64,000 nucleotides of DNA from JAZBPO01 sp963691775 (GTDB lineage: Bacteria; Pseudomonadota; Gammaproteobacteria; Pseudomonadales; Azotimanducaceae): the NCBI GenBank assembly GCA_963691775.1, contig OY829369.1:806001-870000 (forward strand), in the 5' to 3' direction. Position 1 is the stretch's first letter; the number at the start of each line of letters is the position of its first letter. Both the position numbers and the translations under genes were made by a program. The notes beneath the pieces were generated by a model. That model was not told where the DNA came from. It worked only from the letters and a program-made list of their open reading frames with translations, and made no database searches. This document shows, one piece after another, positions 53,601 through 61,305 of the stretch.

Positions 53601-53829
53601 GTTCGAGCCGTCGTCCCTCGCCCTGTATATCGCGCCGATCGCGGTGACGATCGTCTTCGGCCTCGCCTTCGCGACGGTACTCGTGCTGCTCGTCGTCCCT
53701 GCCCTGCTGCTGCTCATCGACGGTGCCGGGCGGCACACGCGGGCAGGCCTCGCAGGCCTGCTCGACCACGCGCTCCGTTTCGCACACCTCCGCCCCTCCG
53801 TCCGGACCACCACGGGAGAACTCGGATGA
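50629..53829 (+). CDS. RND-family efflux transporter permease (AcrB/CzcA-like)
   Basis: The 1066-residue inner-membrane RND pump has the first membrane helix near residues 21-42, then a large periplasmic loop, a helix bundle with the proton-relay region MALGIVVDDAIVVGEDAVSHF (adjacent Asp pair), a second periplasmic loop and the C-terminal helices (LAFIYLILAWVF, FFALTGVVVNDSIVLVSFF). The length fits the family (about 1,000-1,050). It should export drugs, metals or lipophilic compounds using proton motive force; the substrate is not evident. The start at 50629 (MTGSEKG) follows GGGGAAAGAAG. The adaptor gene overlaps its stop (ATGA). No outer-membrane channel gene is present. Confidence 0.93.
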   Translation: MTGSEKGTVSARAGSSLIEQFTRHRVAANLLMIMMLLLGAWGLRHIHTQLNPPQTQPEVEVVVLWPGASAEDVEARVTIPLEQSLRATPDMRELHSSSVPGRAYVWVELNFDADRAASLDLVKQAVANIRNLPADIEPPQIRLQRENELVASVLVTGSGSLDELIPLAREFERDLLARGITEIQIDGLPEQQLRIMVDGRRLMESGESLGDLALEIRRLSADVPAGTVGRAQGPRALRSLDQQRSVRGFEGLYLNLGGDLVRLGDLADIEIASRDDAIEVARDGKPAIELYLLRTGDGDALQMARAMNAWLQEVRPNLPEGVEIHVMKEVWSWISEQLSVLVENGISGLVLVIGVLLVFLSGRVAGWVAVGIPVSFALALAIYWGVFDGRIQILSLIAFIMALGIVVDDAIVVGEDAVSHFEDGMDAESAAIAGAKRMFVPVMTASLTTLAAFAPLMLFGGPMGEAILTLPTVLLCIIIASLIECFLVLPHHLARSLEKTERDAPSRFRQWFDGHFEHFREVRFRPVLKRALDWPGATVCTAVAAVLIAFALIASQRVGVNFVTNVDLVSIEAAVQYAGGTREADKNAFMAKVETALTETKAELGSENIIGWITKSNYTHVERERRYGPEYAWLEAEYAPERERSVSPEAFVDAWRARIDIPPFIEVFELRTSGGANGGRADITLRLRGRDASDLKAAATDLAEVLRGYEGITNVTDDMPWGREQWIFTLSAPGRAAGLTPDSLGRQLRAAYNGERVQIFNREDEELEVRVMLPDAERTDLGSLRRFPVRLPNGEMVPLGSVARLEARRGIDEIRRMDGELAVRVHAWVDADGGNAFEILGAVRAQHVPEIEARWDVTSGLSGQSEQDAMMMATMGAGALLTLAFIYLILAWVFASWTWPVAIMIAIPFGLTGAIMGHWVMGLEFGAMSMLAFFALTGVVVNDSIVLVSFFKRMHDEGMAFRDALEHAALARLRAVLMTSLTTCAGLAPLMFEPSSLALYIAPIAVTIVFGLAFATVLVLLVVPALLLLIDGAGRHTRAGLAGLLDHALRFAHLRPSVRTTTGELG

Positions 53830-55163
53830 ACCCGCCCATGACAGCTCGCCTGCGCTCCTTCATCGCCGAACGGCCCGCGCTGCAGCGCAGCGTTGCAGCC
53901 GGCCTGATCCTCGTCGGCGGCGTCACGACGGCCACGGCCCTGATCGCCACGACCCCCGAAACGCCCGCAGAGGAGCCGGAAGAGCGGGCCTGGCCGGTGT
54001 CCGCAGAGGCCGCGCGCCCGACCACGCACGCGCCGGTGATCGCCGCCTTCGGGCGGATCGAGTCCGCGTCCGTGACGCAGCTCGAAGCGCGCCTGATCGC
54101 GCCGATCGCAGAGGTCCTTGTCCGCGAAGGCGAGCGCGTCGAAGCGGGGCAGTTGCTCGTTCGCCTGGACGACGTCGAAGCGCGCTTCGCCCTAAGTGAG
54201 CGCGAAGCGGAGCTCATGGAAGCGGGGGCGGAGCTCGCCACGACGCGCAACGCCGCGCGCCTCGCGGAGCGCACGACCGCAGAGGAAGAAGCGATGCTCG
54301 CCATGAGCGAAGCCAGGCTCACGCGCTTTGCGGCCCTGCACGAGCAGGGCATGATCGCGCGCGACATCCACGACGAGGTGCGCGAGGACGCCGCACGCGC
54401 GCGTATTGCGATCGAGGCCTATCGGACCGAGCTCGCCGACTTCCCCCATCGTATCGCCATGGCCGAGGCGCGCGTACAGCGCGCCGAAGTCGCCCGCGAT
54501 CGCGCGGCCCTCGCCCTCTCGCGCACGGAAGTCCGGGCGCCCTTCCCGGGCCCGATCGCGGAAGTGGCCGTCGCCCGCGGCGATCAGGTCATGACCGGCA
54601 CACCGCTGGTGACGCTCGTCGACGAAACCAGCGTCGAGGTGCGGGTGCCCCTGCCTGCGGACGACGCGGAGCGCCTGCGCGCGCGTCTCGCTCAGGGCCA
54701 CGACGCCATGGCACGGATGGAGGTCGCGGGCGAGTCGGTCGCCGTGCCGCTAGCCCGCCTGGCGGGTGACCAGAAGGCCGGCAGTACGGTGGTCGACGCA
54801 TTCTTCCGCCTTGACGCCCGCCACGGCGCGCAGGTCGGACGGGTTGTCGACGTCCGCGTTGCCCTGCCCGAAGAACACGACGTCGTCGCCATACCGGTAC
54901 AGGCGCTCTACGAGAACGATCGCATCTACCGGATCGAGGACGAGCGCCTCGTGGCCATGGACGCGGAGTTCGTCGGGGAAGCGGCCGACGTGGAGGGCTA
55001 TCGGGTGCTGCTCCGGGTGCCGGAACTTCGGGCCGACGACCGCATCGTCACGACCCAGCTACCGGGCGCCATCACCGGCCTGAAGGTGAAAGCCGTGGGT
55101 TTCGGTGAGCAGCAGGTCGCGGCGCAGGGCGAGCATGCGGTGCCCGCCCTCGGCAGCGGCTGA
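53826..55163 (+). CDS. RND periplasmic adaptor (HlyD/MFP family)
   Basis: The 445-residue protein has an N-terminal membrane anchor or signal (about residues 19-40). The lipoyl/barrel-sandwich halves are visible as RLIAPIAEVLVREGERVEAGQLL and EVRAPFPGPIAEVAVARGDQV, flanking a coiled-coil hairpin of alternating Glu/Arg/Ala-rich helices (about 115-225). A beta-barrel and membrane-proximal domain follow. It links the RND pump to an outer-membrane channel in the periplasm. ATGA overlap with the RND gene implies translational coupling; the order (pump first, adaptor second) is the reverse of acrAB. No regulator gene is adjacent. Confidence 0.9.
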   Translation: MNPPMTARLRSFIAERPALQRSVAAGLILVGGVTTATALIATTPETPAEEPEERAWPVSAEAARPTTHAPVIAAFGRIESASVTQLEARLIAPIAEVLVREGERVEAGQLLVRLDDVEARFALSEREAELMEAGAELATTRNAARLAERTTAEEEAMLAMSEARLTRFAALHEQGMIARDIHDEVREDAARARIAIEAYRTELADFPHRIAMAEARVQRAEVARDRAALALSRTEVRAPFPGPIAEVAVARGDQVMTGTPLVTLVDETSVEVRVPLPADDAERLRARLAQGHDAMARMEVAGESVAVPLARLAGDQKAGSTVVDAFFRLDARHGAQVGRVVDVRVALPEEHDVVAIPVQALYENDRIYRIEDERLVAMDAEFVGEAADVEGYRVLLRVPELRADDRIVTTQLPGAITGLKVKAVGFGEQQVAAQGEHAVPALGSG

Positions 55164-55166
55164 GCT

Positions 55167-56714
55167 TCAAACCATCGCGTCGATCAGGTAAGGCCCTTCG
55201 CTGGCGAAGCCGCGTTCAATCGCCGCCGCCAGCGCCGGGCCTCGATCGACCTGCTCGCCCGGCACACCCATCGAGCGCGCCAGCGCCACCCAGTCGATCT
55301 CGGGTCCGGACAGATCGAACAGGCTGCCCGCTCGCGCGCCGACCTCGTTCACGCCGAGCCTCCGATACTCATGGTCGAGGATGTTGTAGCGCCGGTTATT
55401 GAAGATCACCGTGACCACGTTCAGGCCCTCACGGGCCTGAGTCCAGAACGCCTGATTCGTGTACATCGCGCCGCCGTCGCCGAGGAGCGCCAGCACCGGC
55501 CGCTCGGGGCAGGCGAGCGCCGCGCCGGTGGCGACCGGGCCGCCCATGCCGATCGATCCACCCGTCAGATTGAGCCAGCTGTGCGAAGCGGCGAACTGAC
55601 AGGGGTCTGCGGCAGCACCGCCGCCGCCCGAATCGACTGCGACGATCGCGCCTTCAGGAAGGACAGATGCGATCGCCGCGGCGGCGCCGCGCGTATCGAG
55701 CGCAGCGTCGTCGAGTTCGGGCCGCCGTTCGCCGGCCAGGCTCGCGACCGTTGGCGGCGCATCCACGGCCTCGGCCAGCGCCTCAAGCGCGTCGACAACC
55801 TCCTCGCGACGCTCCGCGAGCCGAACCACGTCACAGTCCGCCGGCACGAGATCGCTCGGAACGCCGGGATAGGCAAAAAAGCTCACCGGCGCATCCGCGC
55901 CGACGAGCACGATCCGCGCGACGCCCTGCAGACGCTTCTGCACGGCTTCAGGAAAGTACGGCAGGCGATCCAGGCGCGGCAGATCCGGGCCGGCCTCGAT
56001 GCGCGCAGGAAAGGTCGTTGCCATGACGCGGCATCCGGTCTTCTCGGCTATACGTCCTGCAGCCAGGCGTCCGGCGCGCGTCAGGGCGTCCCCGTCGAGC
56101 AGCATGACCGTGGCGTCGCCGAGCAACGTGGCGACACGCTCCACCACGGAAGCCGACACGGGTGCCAGCGGCGCGGCCCTCGCAACGGGCACCGGGCCCG
56201 CAGCATCGCCCCATGCGCAGTCGACCGGCACCACGAGCGTCGCGATCTGACCCGCCGCGCCGGCAGCAGGCGTGAGCGTGGCGCGAATCGCCTCTGCGCC
56301 GTCACGAGCGAGGCCGTCGGCGCTCCGCGCGCTGCGCACCCAGGCGGAAAACGGCCGGGCAATGGCTTCGATGTCTGACGTGAGCGGCGCATCGAAGGGC
56401 ACATGATGACGTGCATGATCACCAACGATGTTGAGCAGCGGTGTTGCCGCGCGACGTGCGTTGTGAAGATTTGCAACGCCGTTGCCGAGACCCGCACCCA
56501 GGTGCAGCAGCGTAGCCGCCGGACGCCCGCACATGCGGCCGTAGCCATCCGCGGCGCCGGTTGCAACGCCCTCGAACAGCGTCAGCACCGGACGCATGCC
56601 GTCGACCGCGTCGATGGCCTGCACAAGATGCATTTCCGACGTACCTGGATTCGCGAGACAGAGGTCAACGCCCCCATCCACCAAGGTACGAACGAGTGCT
56701 TCGGCACCGTTCAT
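55167..56714 (-). CDS. Thiamine-diphosphate enzyme, acetolactate synthase/benzoylformate decarboxylase-like
   Basis: The 515-residue ThDP-dependent enzyme has an N-terminal Pyr domain with the catalytic Glu in LTLFEGVATGAADGYGRM, a central domain, and a C-terminal PP domain with the ThDP/Mg motif LLGDGGAMYTNQAFWTQ followed by TVIFNN. It is commonly annotated acetolactate synthase large subunit, but no small regulatory subunit is present and the length is shorter than IlvB (about 560-590). Decarboxylase activity of the MdlC type or a lyase is equally plausible. It is cytoplasmic. It converges with the RND operon (3-base gap) and follows the small membrane-protein genes on the same strand. Confidence 0.87.
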   Translation of the reverse strand: MNGAEALVRTLVDGGVDLCLANPGTSEMHLVQAIDAVDGMRPVLTLFEGVATGAADGYGRMCGRPAATLLHLGAGLGNGVANLHNARRAATPLLNIVGDHARHHVPFDAPLTSDIEAIARPFSAWVRSARSADGLARDGAEAIRATLTPAAGAAGQIATLVVPVDCAWGDAAGPVPVARAAPLAPVSASVVERVATLLGDATVMLLDGDALTRAGRLAAGRIAEKTGCRVMATTFPARIEAGPDLPRLDRLPYFPEAVQKRLQGVARIVLVGADAPVSFFAYPGVPSDLVPADCDVVRLAERREEVVDALEALAEAVDAPPTVASLAGERRPELDDAALDTRGAAAAIASVLPEGAIVAVDSGGGGAAADPCQFAASHSWLNLTGGSIGMGGPVATGAALACPERPVLALLGDGGAMYTNQAFWTQAREGLNVVTVIFNNRRYNILDHEYRRLGVNEVGARAGSLFDLSGPEIDWVALARSMGVPGEQVDRGPALAAAIERGFASEGPYLIDAMV

Positions 56715-56729
56715 CGGCCTTCCTCCGGG

Positions 56730-57152
56730 CTACCAGCGAAGTTCGACCCAGATGCCGTTCGCAATCATGCAGATGACGACGACGAGGGTCAGGAGATGGC
56801 GCAGTGCCCGGTACCAGTCCGGCAAACGCGCTGCGAGCGCGGCCTGCCGCTCATAGAGCCACGCGGCGAAGACGCCCGCGGCGAGGATCCAGGGCCCGGC
56901 AAACGGCGGCGCGAGGGTCGCACCCCAACCGATGAGCGCAGGTATGACACTCCAGTACAGGTGCAAGGCGCCACCCTGTTTCGACGGCAGCGCGAACCCC
57001 CACTGAATTCCACCGAGAAAGGACAGGATGCAGGCGCCGTACAGCAGCCCCACCTGGAGATAGCGCTCATCCCCGAACCACCAGAGCGCTGCCGTGGTCG
57101 CGAGAAACGGAATCAGGCCACCCAGGCCAAGTAGTACGCCACTGAACGCCAT
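56730..57152 (-). CDS. DUF3429 small membrane protein
   Basis: The 140-residue integral membrane protein has four to five predicted segments. The blocks GVLLGLGGLIPFLATTAALWW, YGACILSFLGGIQWG and WSVIPALIGWGA match the DUF3429 family. The function of the family is unknown. The ATG at 57152 (MAFSGVLLG) follows GAGGAAGAC and lies 7 bases after the stop of the next upstream gene, pointing to one operon with the two upstream genes and perhaps the ThDP enzyme. Confidence 0.83.
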   Translation of the reverse strand: MAFSGVLLGLGGLIPFLATTAALWWFGDERYLQVGLLYGACILSFLGGIQWGFALPSKQGGALHLYWSVIPALIGWGATLAPPFAGPWILAAGVFAAWLYERQAALAARLPDWYRALRHLLTLVVVICMIANGIWVELRW

Positions 57153-57159
57153 GTCTTCC

Positions 57160-57861
57160 TCAGCTGATCGCGCGGTACCAGTAGATACGTTGAATCCAGA
57201 TCTGGGCCACCAGCACCAGAAGTACACACCCGTAGGCAACGGCCGTAACAGTGTCGGAGGCAGTCAACTCGACCACTCCGGCGAGCACAAGCAGGACCGC
57301 CACAGCGCTGATGGAAGGCCCGTGGCGGCGCCAGGGTGCATCCCTCAGATGAGCGAAGTACTCCGCATTCTCTGGTTCCTGGGCGGCACGCGAAAGCGCA
57401 GACAGCAGCGAGATGTTCGCGATGAGGAAAGCGACGGATAGCACCGCAATCCAGAGGCCGTACTGACCGGCGGCAATGAACTCGGCGAGCACAAACTCGA
57501 TGAGGCCGATCGCCAGGGGCGCCATCGTATCTCGCAAACCCGGCACCCACGCAAAGCGCATCACGAGCTGGGCGAAGAACAGCCATACGACGACGATGGA
57601 TAACAGCACTGCCGTCCCCTGCAGGGCCGCCATAACGCCTTCGAAGCCGCCGCCCGCAAGCTCGCCCTCTTCCGCAAGCTCCGACCAGAGCGTTTCAAGG
57701 GCAAGGGCCTGGATGATGCTCACGAGCGTCAGCAGCACCATCGGCCAGCGCGCCTTGGCGCGCTCGCGGAAGAGGCGGCGCATGGTGGGCGATGCGCGAC
57801 GACTGGGCAGGGTCTGCATGCCTACCGTAACGGTCGGCTCCTCCCGGCCCTGAGCGCTCAT
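57160..57861 (-). CDS. Multi-pass membrane protein of unknown function
   Basis: The 233-residue protein is not recognised. A basic N-terminal cytoplasmic part (about 38 residues) is followed by roughly six hydrophobic segments (for example WPMVLLTLVSIIQALAL, LLSIVVVWLFFAQLVM, LWIAVLSVAFLIANI, ISAVAVLLVLAGVV, VAYGCVLLVLVAQIWI). There are no catalytic motifs. Its start overlaps the stop of the NTF2-like gene (ATGA) and it is followed 7 bases later by the DUF3429 gene, so the three are likely co-expressed. Confidence 0.75.
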   Translation of the reverse strand: MSAQGREEPTVTVGMQTLPSRRASPTMRRLFRERAKARWPMVLLTLVSIIQALALETLWSELAEEGELAGGGFEGVMAALQGTAVLLSIVVVWLFFAQLVMRFAWVPGLRDTMAPLAIGLIEFVLAEFIAAGQYGLWIAVLSVAFLIANISLLSALSRAAQEPENAEYFAHLRDAPWRRHGPSISAVAVLLVLAGVVELTASDTVTAVAYGCVLLVLVAQIWIQRIYWYRAIS

Positions 57862-58295
57862 GGCGCGAAGCTCGAGCGACCGCGGATGCCCCAGCGCCCG
57901 TCCTCATGCGCGAGCACATAGAGTGAGCGGTAACGCGCCAGCTCGGATCCGTCTGCTCGAAAGCGAGCGAACTCGACAGCGACGTGGACCTTCTCTGCAG
58001 ACGCCTGCACCACTTCCCGCGTGAGCCAGGCGCTGTGGTGCCAACCGGTTGCAACGAGCGCATCGAAGATCGCGGGCGAACGTTCTCCGGCAGCTTCGAG
58101 CACGGTCAATTTGCCGCCGGCGAGGCGAAAGTGCGGGAAGTGATAGGTGGCTTCCCACGCCTGAAGATCGCGCGCGTTAAACCCTGTCATAAAGGCGTCG
58201 AGCACCCGCATCGCCGCGGCTTCCGGCGTTTCGGTCGCGGCCTGCGCGGGCGCGAGCAGTGCGCCCAGCAGCACGAGACAGGACAAACAGCGCAT
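57858..58295 (-). CDS. Exported NTF2-like protein
   Basis: The 145-residue protein has a signal peptide (MRCLSCLVLLGALLAPAQA). The mature part (AMRVLDAFMTGFNARDLQAWEATYHFPHFRL ... RYRSLYVLAHEDGRWGIRGRSSF) has the helix-then-sheet pattern of small NTF2/SnoaL-like or DUF4440-like domains. Function is unknown; periplasmic location is expected. The ATG at 58295 follows CTGGAGACC. It is coupled by overlap to the following membrane-protein gene. The 287 bases upstream (58296-58582) contain no convincing gene. Confidence 0.7.
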   Translation of the reverse strand: MRCLSCLVLLGALLAPAQAATETPEAAAMRVLDAFMTGFNARDLQAWEATYHFPHFRLAGGKLTVLEAAGERSPAIFDALVATGWHHSAWLTREVVQASAEKVHVAVEFARFRADGSELARYRSLYVLAHEDGRWGIRGRSSFAP

Positions 58296-58582
58296 CGGGG
58301 TCTCCAGCGGCAGACGGCAAGCATGCCGCCGGCCATCGATCAGAACAATCTCGGCCGTCCCCTGTGACCCGGATGTCTGCGCTCGCACCCGGGCTTGGCC
58401 TGCGCCTGCGCGCGACGAGGGCATTCTCCGCCAGGGCCCTTCACCTCGGCCCCGGGGCAATGATCAATCCCTCCCCTCGCTTCTTCGCAGTACCCGACTC
58501 GAAAAAAGCAGGGCGCCGTACAGGCCGGTCATGTGCCGGCAGAAACGCCGGGGCGAGGGGTGAAGTCACGCCCCGATGCAGC

Positions 58583-59128
58583 TCAGCGATCCGCGGATTC
58601 AGCCCCCTCCGCGCGCGTGTAAAAGCCCTCGAACCAGGGCCGCCAGGCCATCGCCTCCGAATCGAACTGCTCAAAGTACTGGCGTACGCCTCCGTTCTCG
58701 AGCTGGGTCCAACGACCACGAAGGGGCGCGGCCGCGCCCTGCGCCAGATAGTGGACGGTGCCGGTCATGAGCATGTCTCCGGGCGCTTTGAGGCTGCCCC
58801 GAATACGAAAGAAGATGCCGTCGGGGCTGTGCCAGATCTGTTCCCAGACCCCGTCGGCGGGGTCCAGGAAGCTGATGCTGCTGCCGCCACCACCGCCCGC
58901 GGGCGACCAGTGCTCTTCGATTCTGCAGCCCATCTCGGCATAGCGGATGCTGTTGCGGCCCGCGAGGGTCCCGTCGGCCAGACGGACATCCCACTCACCC
59001 ATCCAGAACGCAAACTCGGCGCGCCGGACGTCATCGGCGCAGGGCAAAGCGGGGTCAGCCAGCGCGACCACGCCCGTTGCCGCCAGAGCAATCAGCACCA
59101 ATACACCGCGCAGGGTCATGCGCCTCAT
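58583..59128 (-). CDS. Exported DUF1579-like protein
   Basis: The 181-residue protein has a signal peptide (MRRMTLRGVLVLIALAATGV). The mature domain FAFWMGEWDVRLADGTLAGRNSIRYAEMGCRIEEHW resembles the DUF1579/lipocalin-like beta-barrel proteins, with typical FWxGxWxV and GC-IEEHW features. Function is unknown. The ATG at 59128 overlaps the symporter stop (TGATG), so it is translated with the symporter; ATG 59119 is an alternative start. Confidence 0.72.
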   Translation of the reverse strand: MRRMTLRGVLVLIALAATGVVALADPALPCADDVRRAEFAFWMGEWDVRLADGTLAGRNSIRYAEMGCRIEEHWSPAGGGGGSSISFLDPADGVWEQIWHSPDGIFFRIRGSLKAPGDMLMTGTVHYLAQGAAAPLRGRWTQLENGGVRQYFEQFDSEAMAWRPWFEGFYTRAEGAESADR

Positions 59129-60549
59129 CACCGCGAACCAAAGCGTGCGATCTCCTCACGCACGCGCGGCGCAAGGAAGTAGAGGCCGATGATGTTCGGC
59201 ACGCAGATCAGGAACACCATGGCATCCGAGAAGTCGAGCACAGACGACAATTGGATCATCGCTCCGAGGGCGATGAAGCCACAGAACACCATCTTGAAAG
59301 CTGCTTCGGCGCGCGCACGCTCGCCGACCAGATAGGTCCAGCCCTTCAGCCCGTAATAAGACCAGGCGAGCATCGTCGAAAACGCGAACAGCATGCCGGC
59401 AATCGCGAGGAGCGGCGGAAAGAACGGCACCACACGCGCGAACGCAGCGCTGGTCATGGCGATGCCGTCGAGCCCTTCATTGAAGTCCGGATCGAAGTAG
59501 CTGGTCGTGACGATCACGAGGGCCGTTGTAGTGCAGATCACCATGGTGTCGATGAACGGCTCGAGCAGCGCTACGTAGCCCTCGCTCGCTGGGTGATTGG
59601 TGCGCACGGCGCTGTGCGCGATCGAAGCCGAGCCAATACCCGCCTCATTTGAAAAGACCGCGCGCTGAAAGCCGATGACGAGCGCGCCGAGCGCGCCACC
59701 CGCAGCGGCGTCGGTGCTGAACGCATCGACGACGATCCGACCGAGCGCCCAGGGGATGGCTTCATAGTTGAAGAGGATGACGATGGCCGCCGTGAACAGA
59801 TACAGGATCGCCATGAACGGCACGAGGTATTGAGTGACGCGCGCAATGGCCCGAATCCCTCCCACAATCACCGCCCAGACCACCGCGGCCATGGCAAGGC
59901 CGAAGAGCCAGCCCTTGTCGGCAAACCAGCTCTCCTCTCCGCCCGTGACCACTACGAACTGCACAAAGGCCTGGTTCGACTGGAACATGTTGCCGATGCC
60001 CATGCAGCCGACAACGATGCCGAGCGCGTATACCCATCCGAGCACGCGACCCATGCGCGGCAAACCGCGCTCTGCAAGTCCGTGCTCGAGGTAGTACATG
60101 GGGCCGCCGGAGACGGCGCCGTCGGCCTGAAGCCGCCGATAGCGGACACCGAGCGTGCACTCGGCGAACTTCGTTGCCATGCCAAGCGCGCCGGCCATGA
60201 AGAGCCAGAATGCGGCGCCCGCACCACCAAGGGTGATCGCGACGGCCACACCGCCGATGTTGCCGATCCCGACCGTCCCCGAGATCGCAGTTGCGAGGGC
60301 CTGGAAGTGCGACACCTCACCCCCGCCCGCTGGCGGATCACCCCCTCGTACGAGTCGAATCGCCTGTCCGAAGCCGCGCACGTTGATGAAGCCCAGATAG
60401 CCGGTGAAGAACACACCAGCAACAACCAGCCAGAGCACAACGGCCGGGACACCGACTCCTGCCACGGACAATTCGAAAAACACGACCGCCGACAGGCCTG
60501 CGGCGAGTGGAGCGAAGACCGCGTCAACCGCGGCATCGAGCCCAGCCAT
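59128..60549 (-). CDS. AGCS-family sodium:alanine/glycine symporter
   Basis: The 473-residue inner-membrane symporter has about eleven membrane segments and the family signatures TAISGTVGIGNIGGVAVAI, GPMYYLEHGLAE, FQRAVFSNEAGIGSASIAHSA and YVALLEPFIDTMVICTTTALVI. It takes up alanine or glycine with Na+. The start at 60549 (MAGLDAAVDA) follows GAGGAGGAG; the longer frame to 60597 is not needed. It is divergent from a small ORF and the methyltransferase gene. Confidence 0.92.
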   Translation of the reverse strand: MAGLDAAVDAVFAPLAAGLSAVVFFELSVAGVGVPAVVLWLVVAGVFFTGYLGFINVRGFGQAIRLVRGGDPPAGGGEVSHFQALATAISGTVGIGNIGGVAVAITLGGAGAAFWLFMAGALGMATKFAECTLGVRYRRLQADGAVSGGPMYYLEHGLAERGLPRMGRVLGWVYALGIVVGCMGIGNMFQSNQAFVQFVVVTGGEESWFADKGWLFGLAMAAVVWAVIVGGIRAIARVTQYLVPFMAILYLFTAAIVILFNYEAIPWALGRIVVDAFSTDAAAGGALGALVIGFQRAVFSNEAGIGSASIAHSAVRTNHPASEGYVALLEPFIDTMVICTTTALVIVTTSYFDPDFNEGLDGIAMTSAAFARVVPFFPPLLAIAGMLFAFSTMLAWSYYGLKGWTYLVGERARAEAAFKMVFCGFIALGAMIQLSSVLDFSDAMVFLICVPNIIGLYFLAPRVREEIARFGSR

Positions 60550-60589
60550 GACTCCTCCTCTTCGGATCAAGCGCCCCGGAGGGTACCCT

Positions 60590-60670
60590 ATGGCCAACGC
60601 CTACGGACGCCCGAACGCATGCGCGGAACAGCTCGCGATGTCCCGGCTGCTCGCCTCGGACGACGCCTGA
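60590..60670 (+). CDS. Possible 26-residue leader ORF
   Basis: ATG at 60590 has an excellent ribosome binding site (GGAGGG at 60578-60583) and opens a 26-codon frame (MANAYGRPNACAEQLAMSRL, then six more residues) ending at 60670. It overlaps the proposed methyltransferase start in another frame. It could be a translated leader coupling to the methyltransferase, or the sequence may contain an indel so that this is really the methyltransferase N-terminus. Confidence 0.35.
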   Translation: MANAYGRPNACAEQLAMSRLLASDDA

Positions 60671-61305
60671 ATCGGACCATTCCAAGCGCCGAGATCGTAC
60701 CCACGCCGTTGCCGCTCGCGCCGTCGATCGCGCTCTGGCTGCTGACGGAAGACTACCCTCGTGGCCCTCTGCCGCCCGAGGTCGTCGCCGCCGTGACCGC
60801 GCGCCCAGCCTACTGGGCATTCTGCTGGGCGGCGGGGCAGGCGCTCGCAGCGTGGATTCTCGATCATCCGGACGCGGTGCGAGGCAAGCGCGTGCTCGAC
60901 TTCGGAGCCGGATCCGGCGTCGCCGGAATTGCGGCCATCAAGGCAGGCGCGGCGTCCGTGGTTGCCTGCGACGCGGATCCCGATGCGCAGCTTGCCTGCT
61001 TCGCGAACGCCGACCTGAACGACGTCGATCTCGAGGTCTGCGATGATCTGGACGCGGTAGGGGGCGCCGATCTGGTGCTCGTCGCCGACGTGCTCTACGA
61101 CCGCGATAATCTGCCGCTCCTCGATGCGCTGACCGAGCGCTTCGATGACGTGCTGCTCGCGGATGCGCGCGTTCGGCCGAAAGCCCTCACCGACTGGACC
61201 GTGTTCGAGCGCCGTGAAGCGAAGACGCTACCGGACCTCGACGAGTCCTCGCTCTACGGCGAAGTTCGTTTCTATCGCCACCGGAACGCGGGAGACCCGC
61301 AATGA
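60619..61305 (+). CDS. Class I SAM-dependent methyltransferase (Nnt1/PrmA-like)
   Basis: The product has about 228 residues with a Rossmann methyltransferase core: motif I VLDFGAGSGVAGIAAIKAGA, acidic loop VACDADPDAQ, and LVLVADVLYDRDN (post-II/IV). The preceding ARPAYWAFCWAAGQALAAWIL is typical of the nicotinamide-N-methyltransferase-like/PrmA-like family. The target (protein or small molecule) is unknown. The only in-frame ATG near the conserved start is 60619, which lacks a good ribosome binding site; see the small ORF at 60590. The stop overlaps the dioxygenase start (ATGA), so the three following genes are one operon. Confidence 0.82.
   Translation: MRGTARDVPAARLGRRLNRTIPSAEIVPTPLPLAPSIALWLLTEDYPRGPLPPEVVAAVTARPAYWAFCWAAGQALAAWILDHPDAVRGKRVLDFGAGSGVAGIAAIKAGAASVVACDADPDAQLACFANADLNDVDLEVCDDLDAVGGADLVLVADVLYDRDNLPLLDALTERFDDVLLADARVRPKALTDWTVFERREAKTLPDLDESSLYGEVRFYRHRNAGDPQ

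Noticed and set aside
50545..53787. A 1080-codon open frame on the minus strand opposite the RND pump gene
   Set aside because: It is the antisense shadow of a high-GC gene. Its translation is rich in His, Asp and Arg with no domain, while the plus strand gives a canonical RND protein.
58296..58582. Possible gene in the 287-base gap (minus-strand frame 58441-58719)
   Set aside because: The frame mostly overlaps the exported DUF1579-like gene and has low-complexity, Arg/Pro-rich translation with no ribosome binding site.
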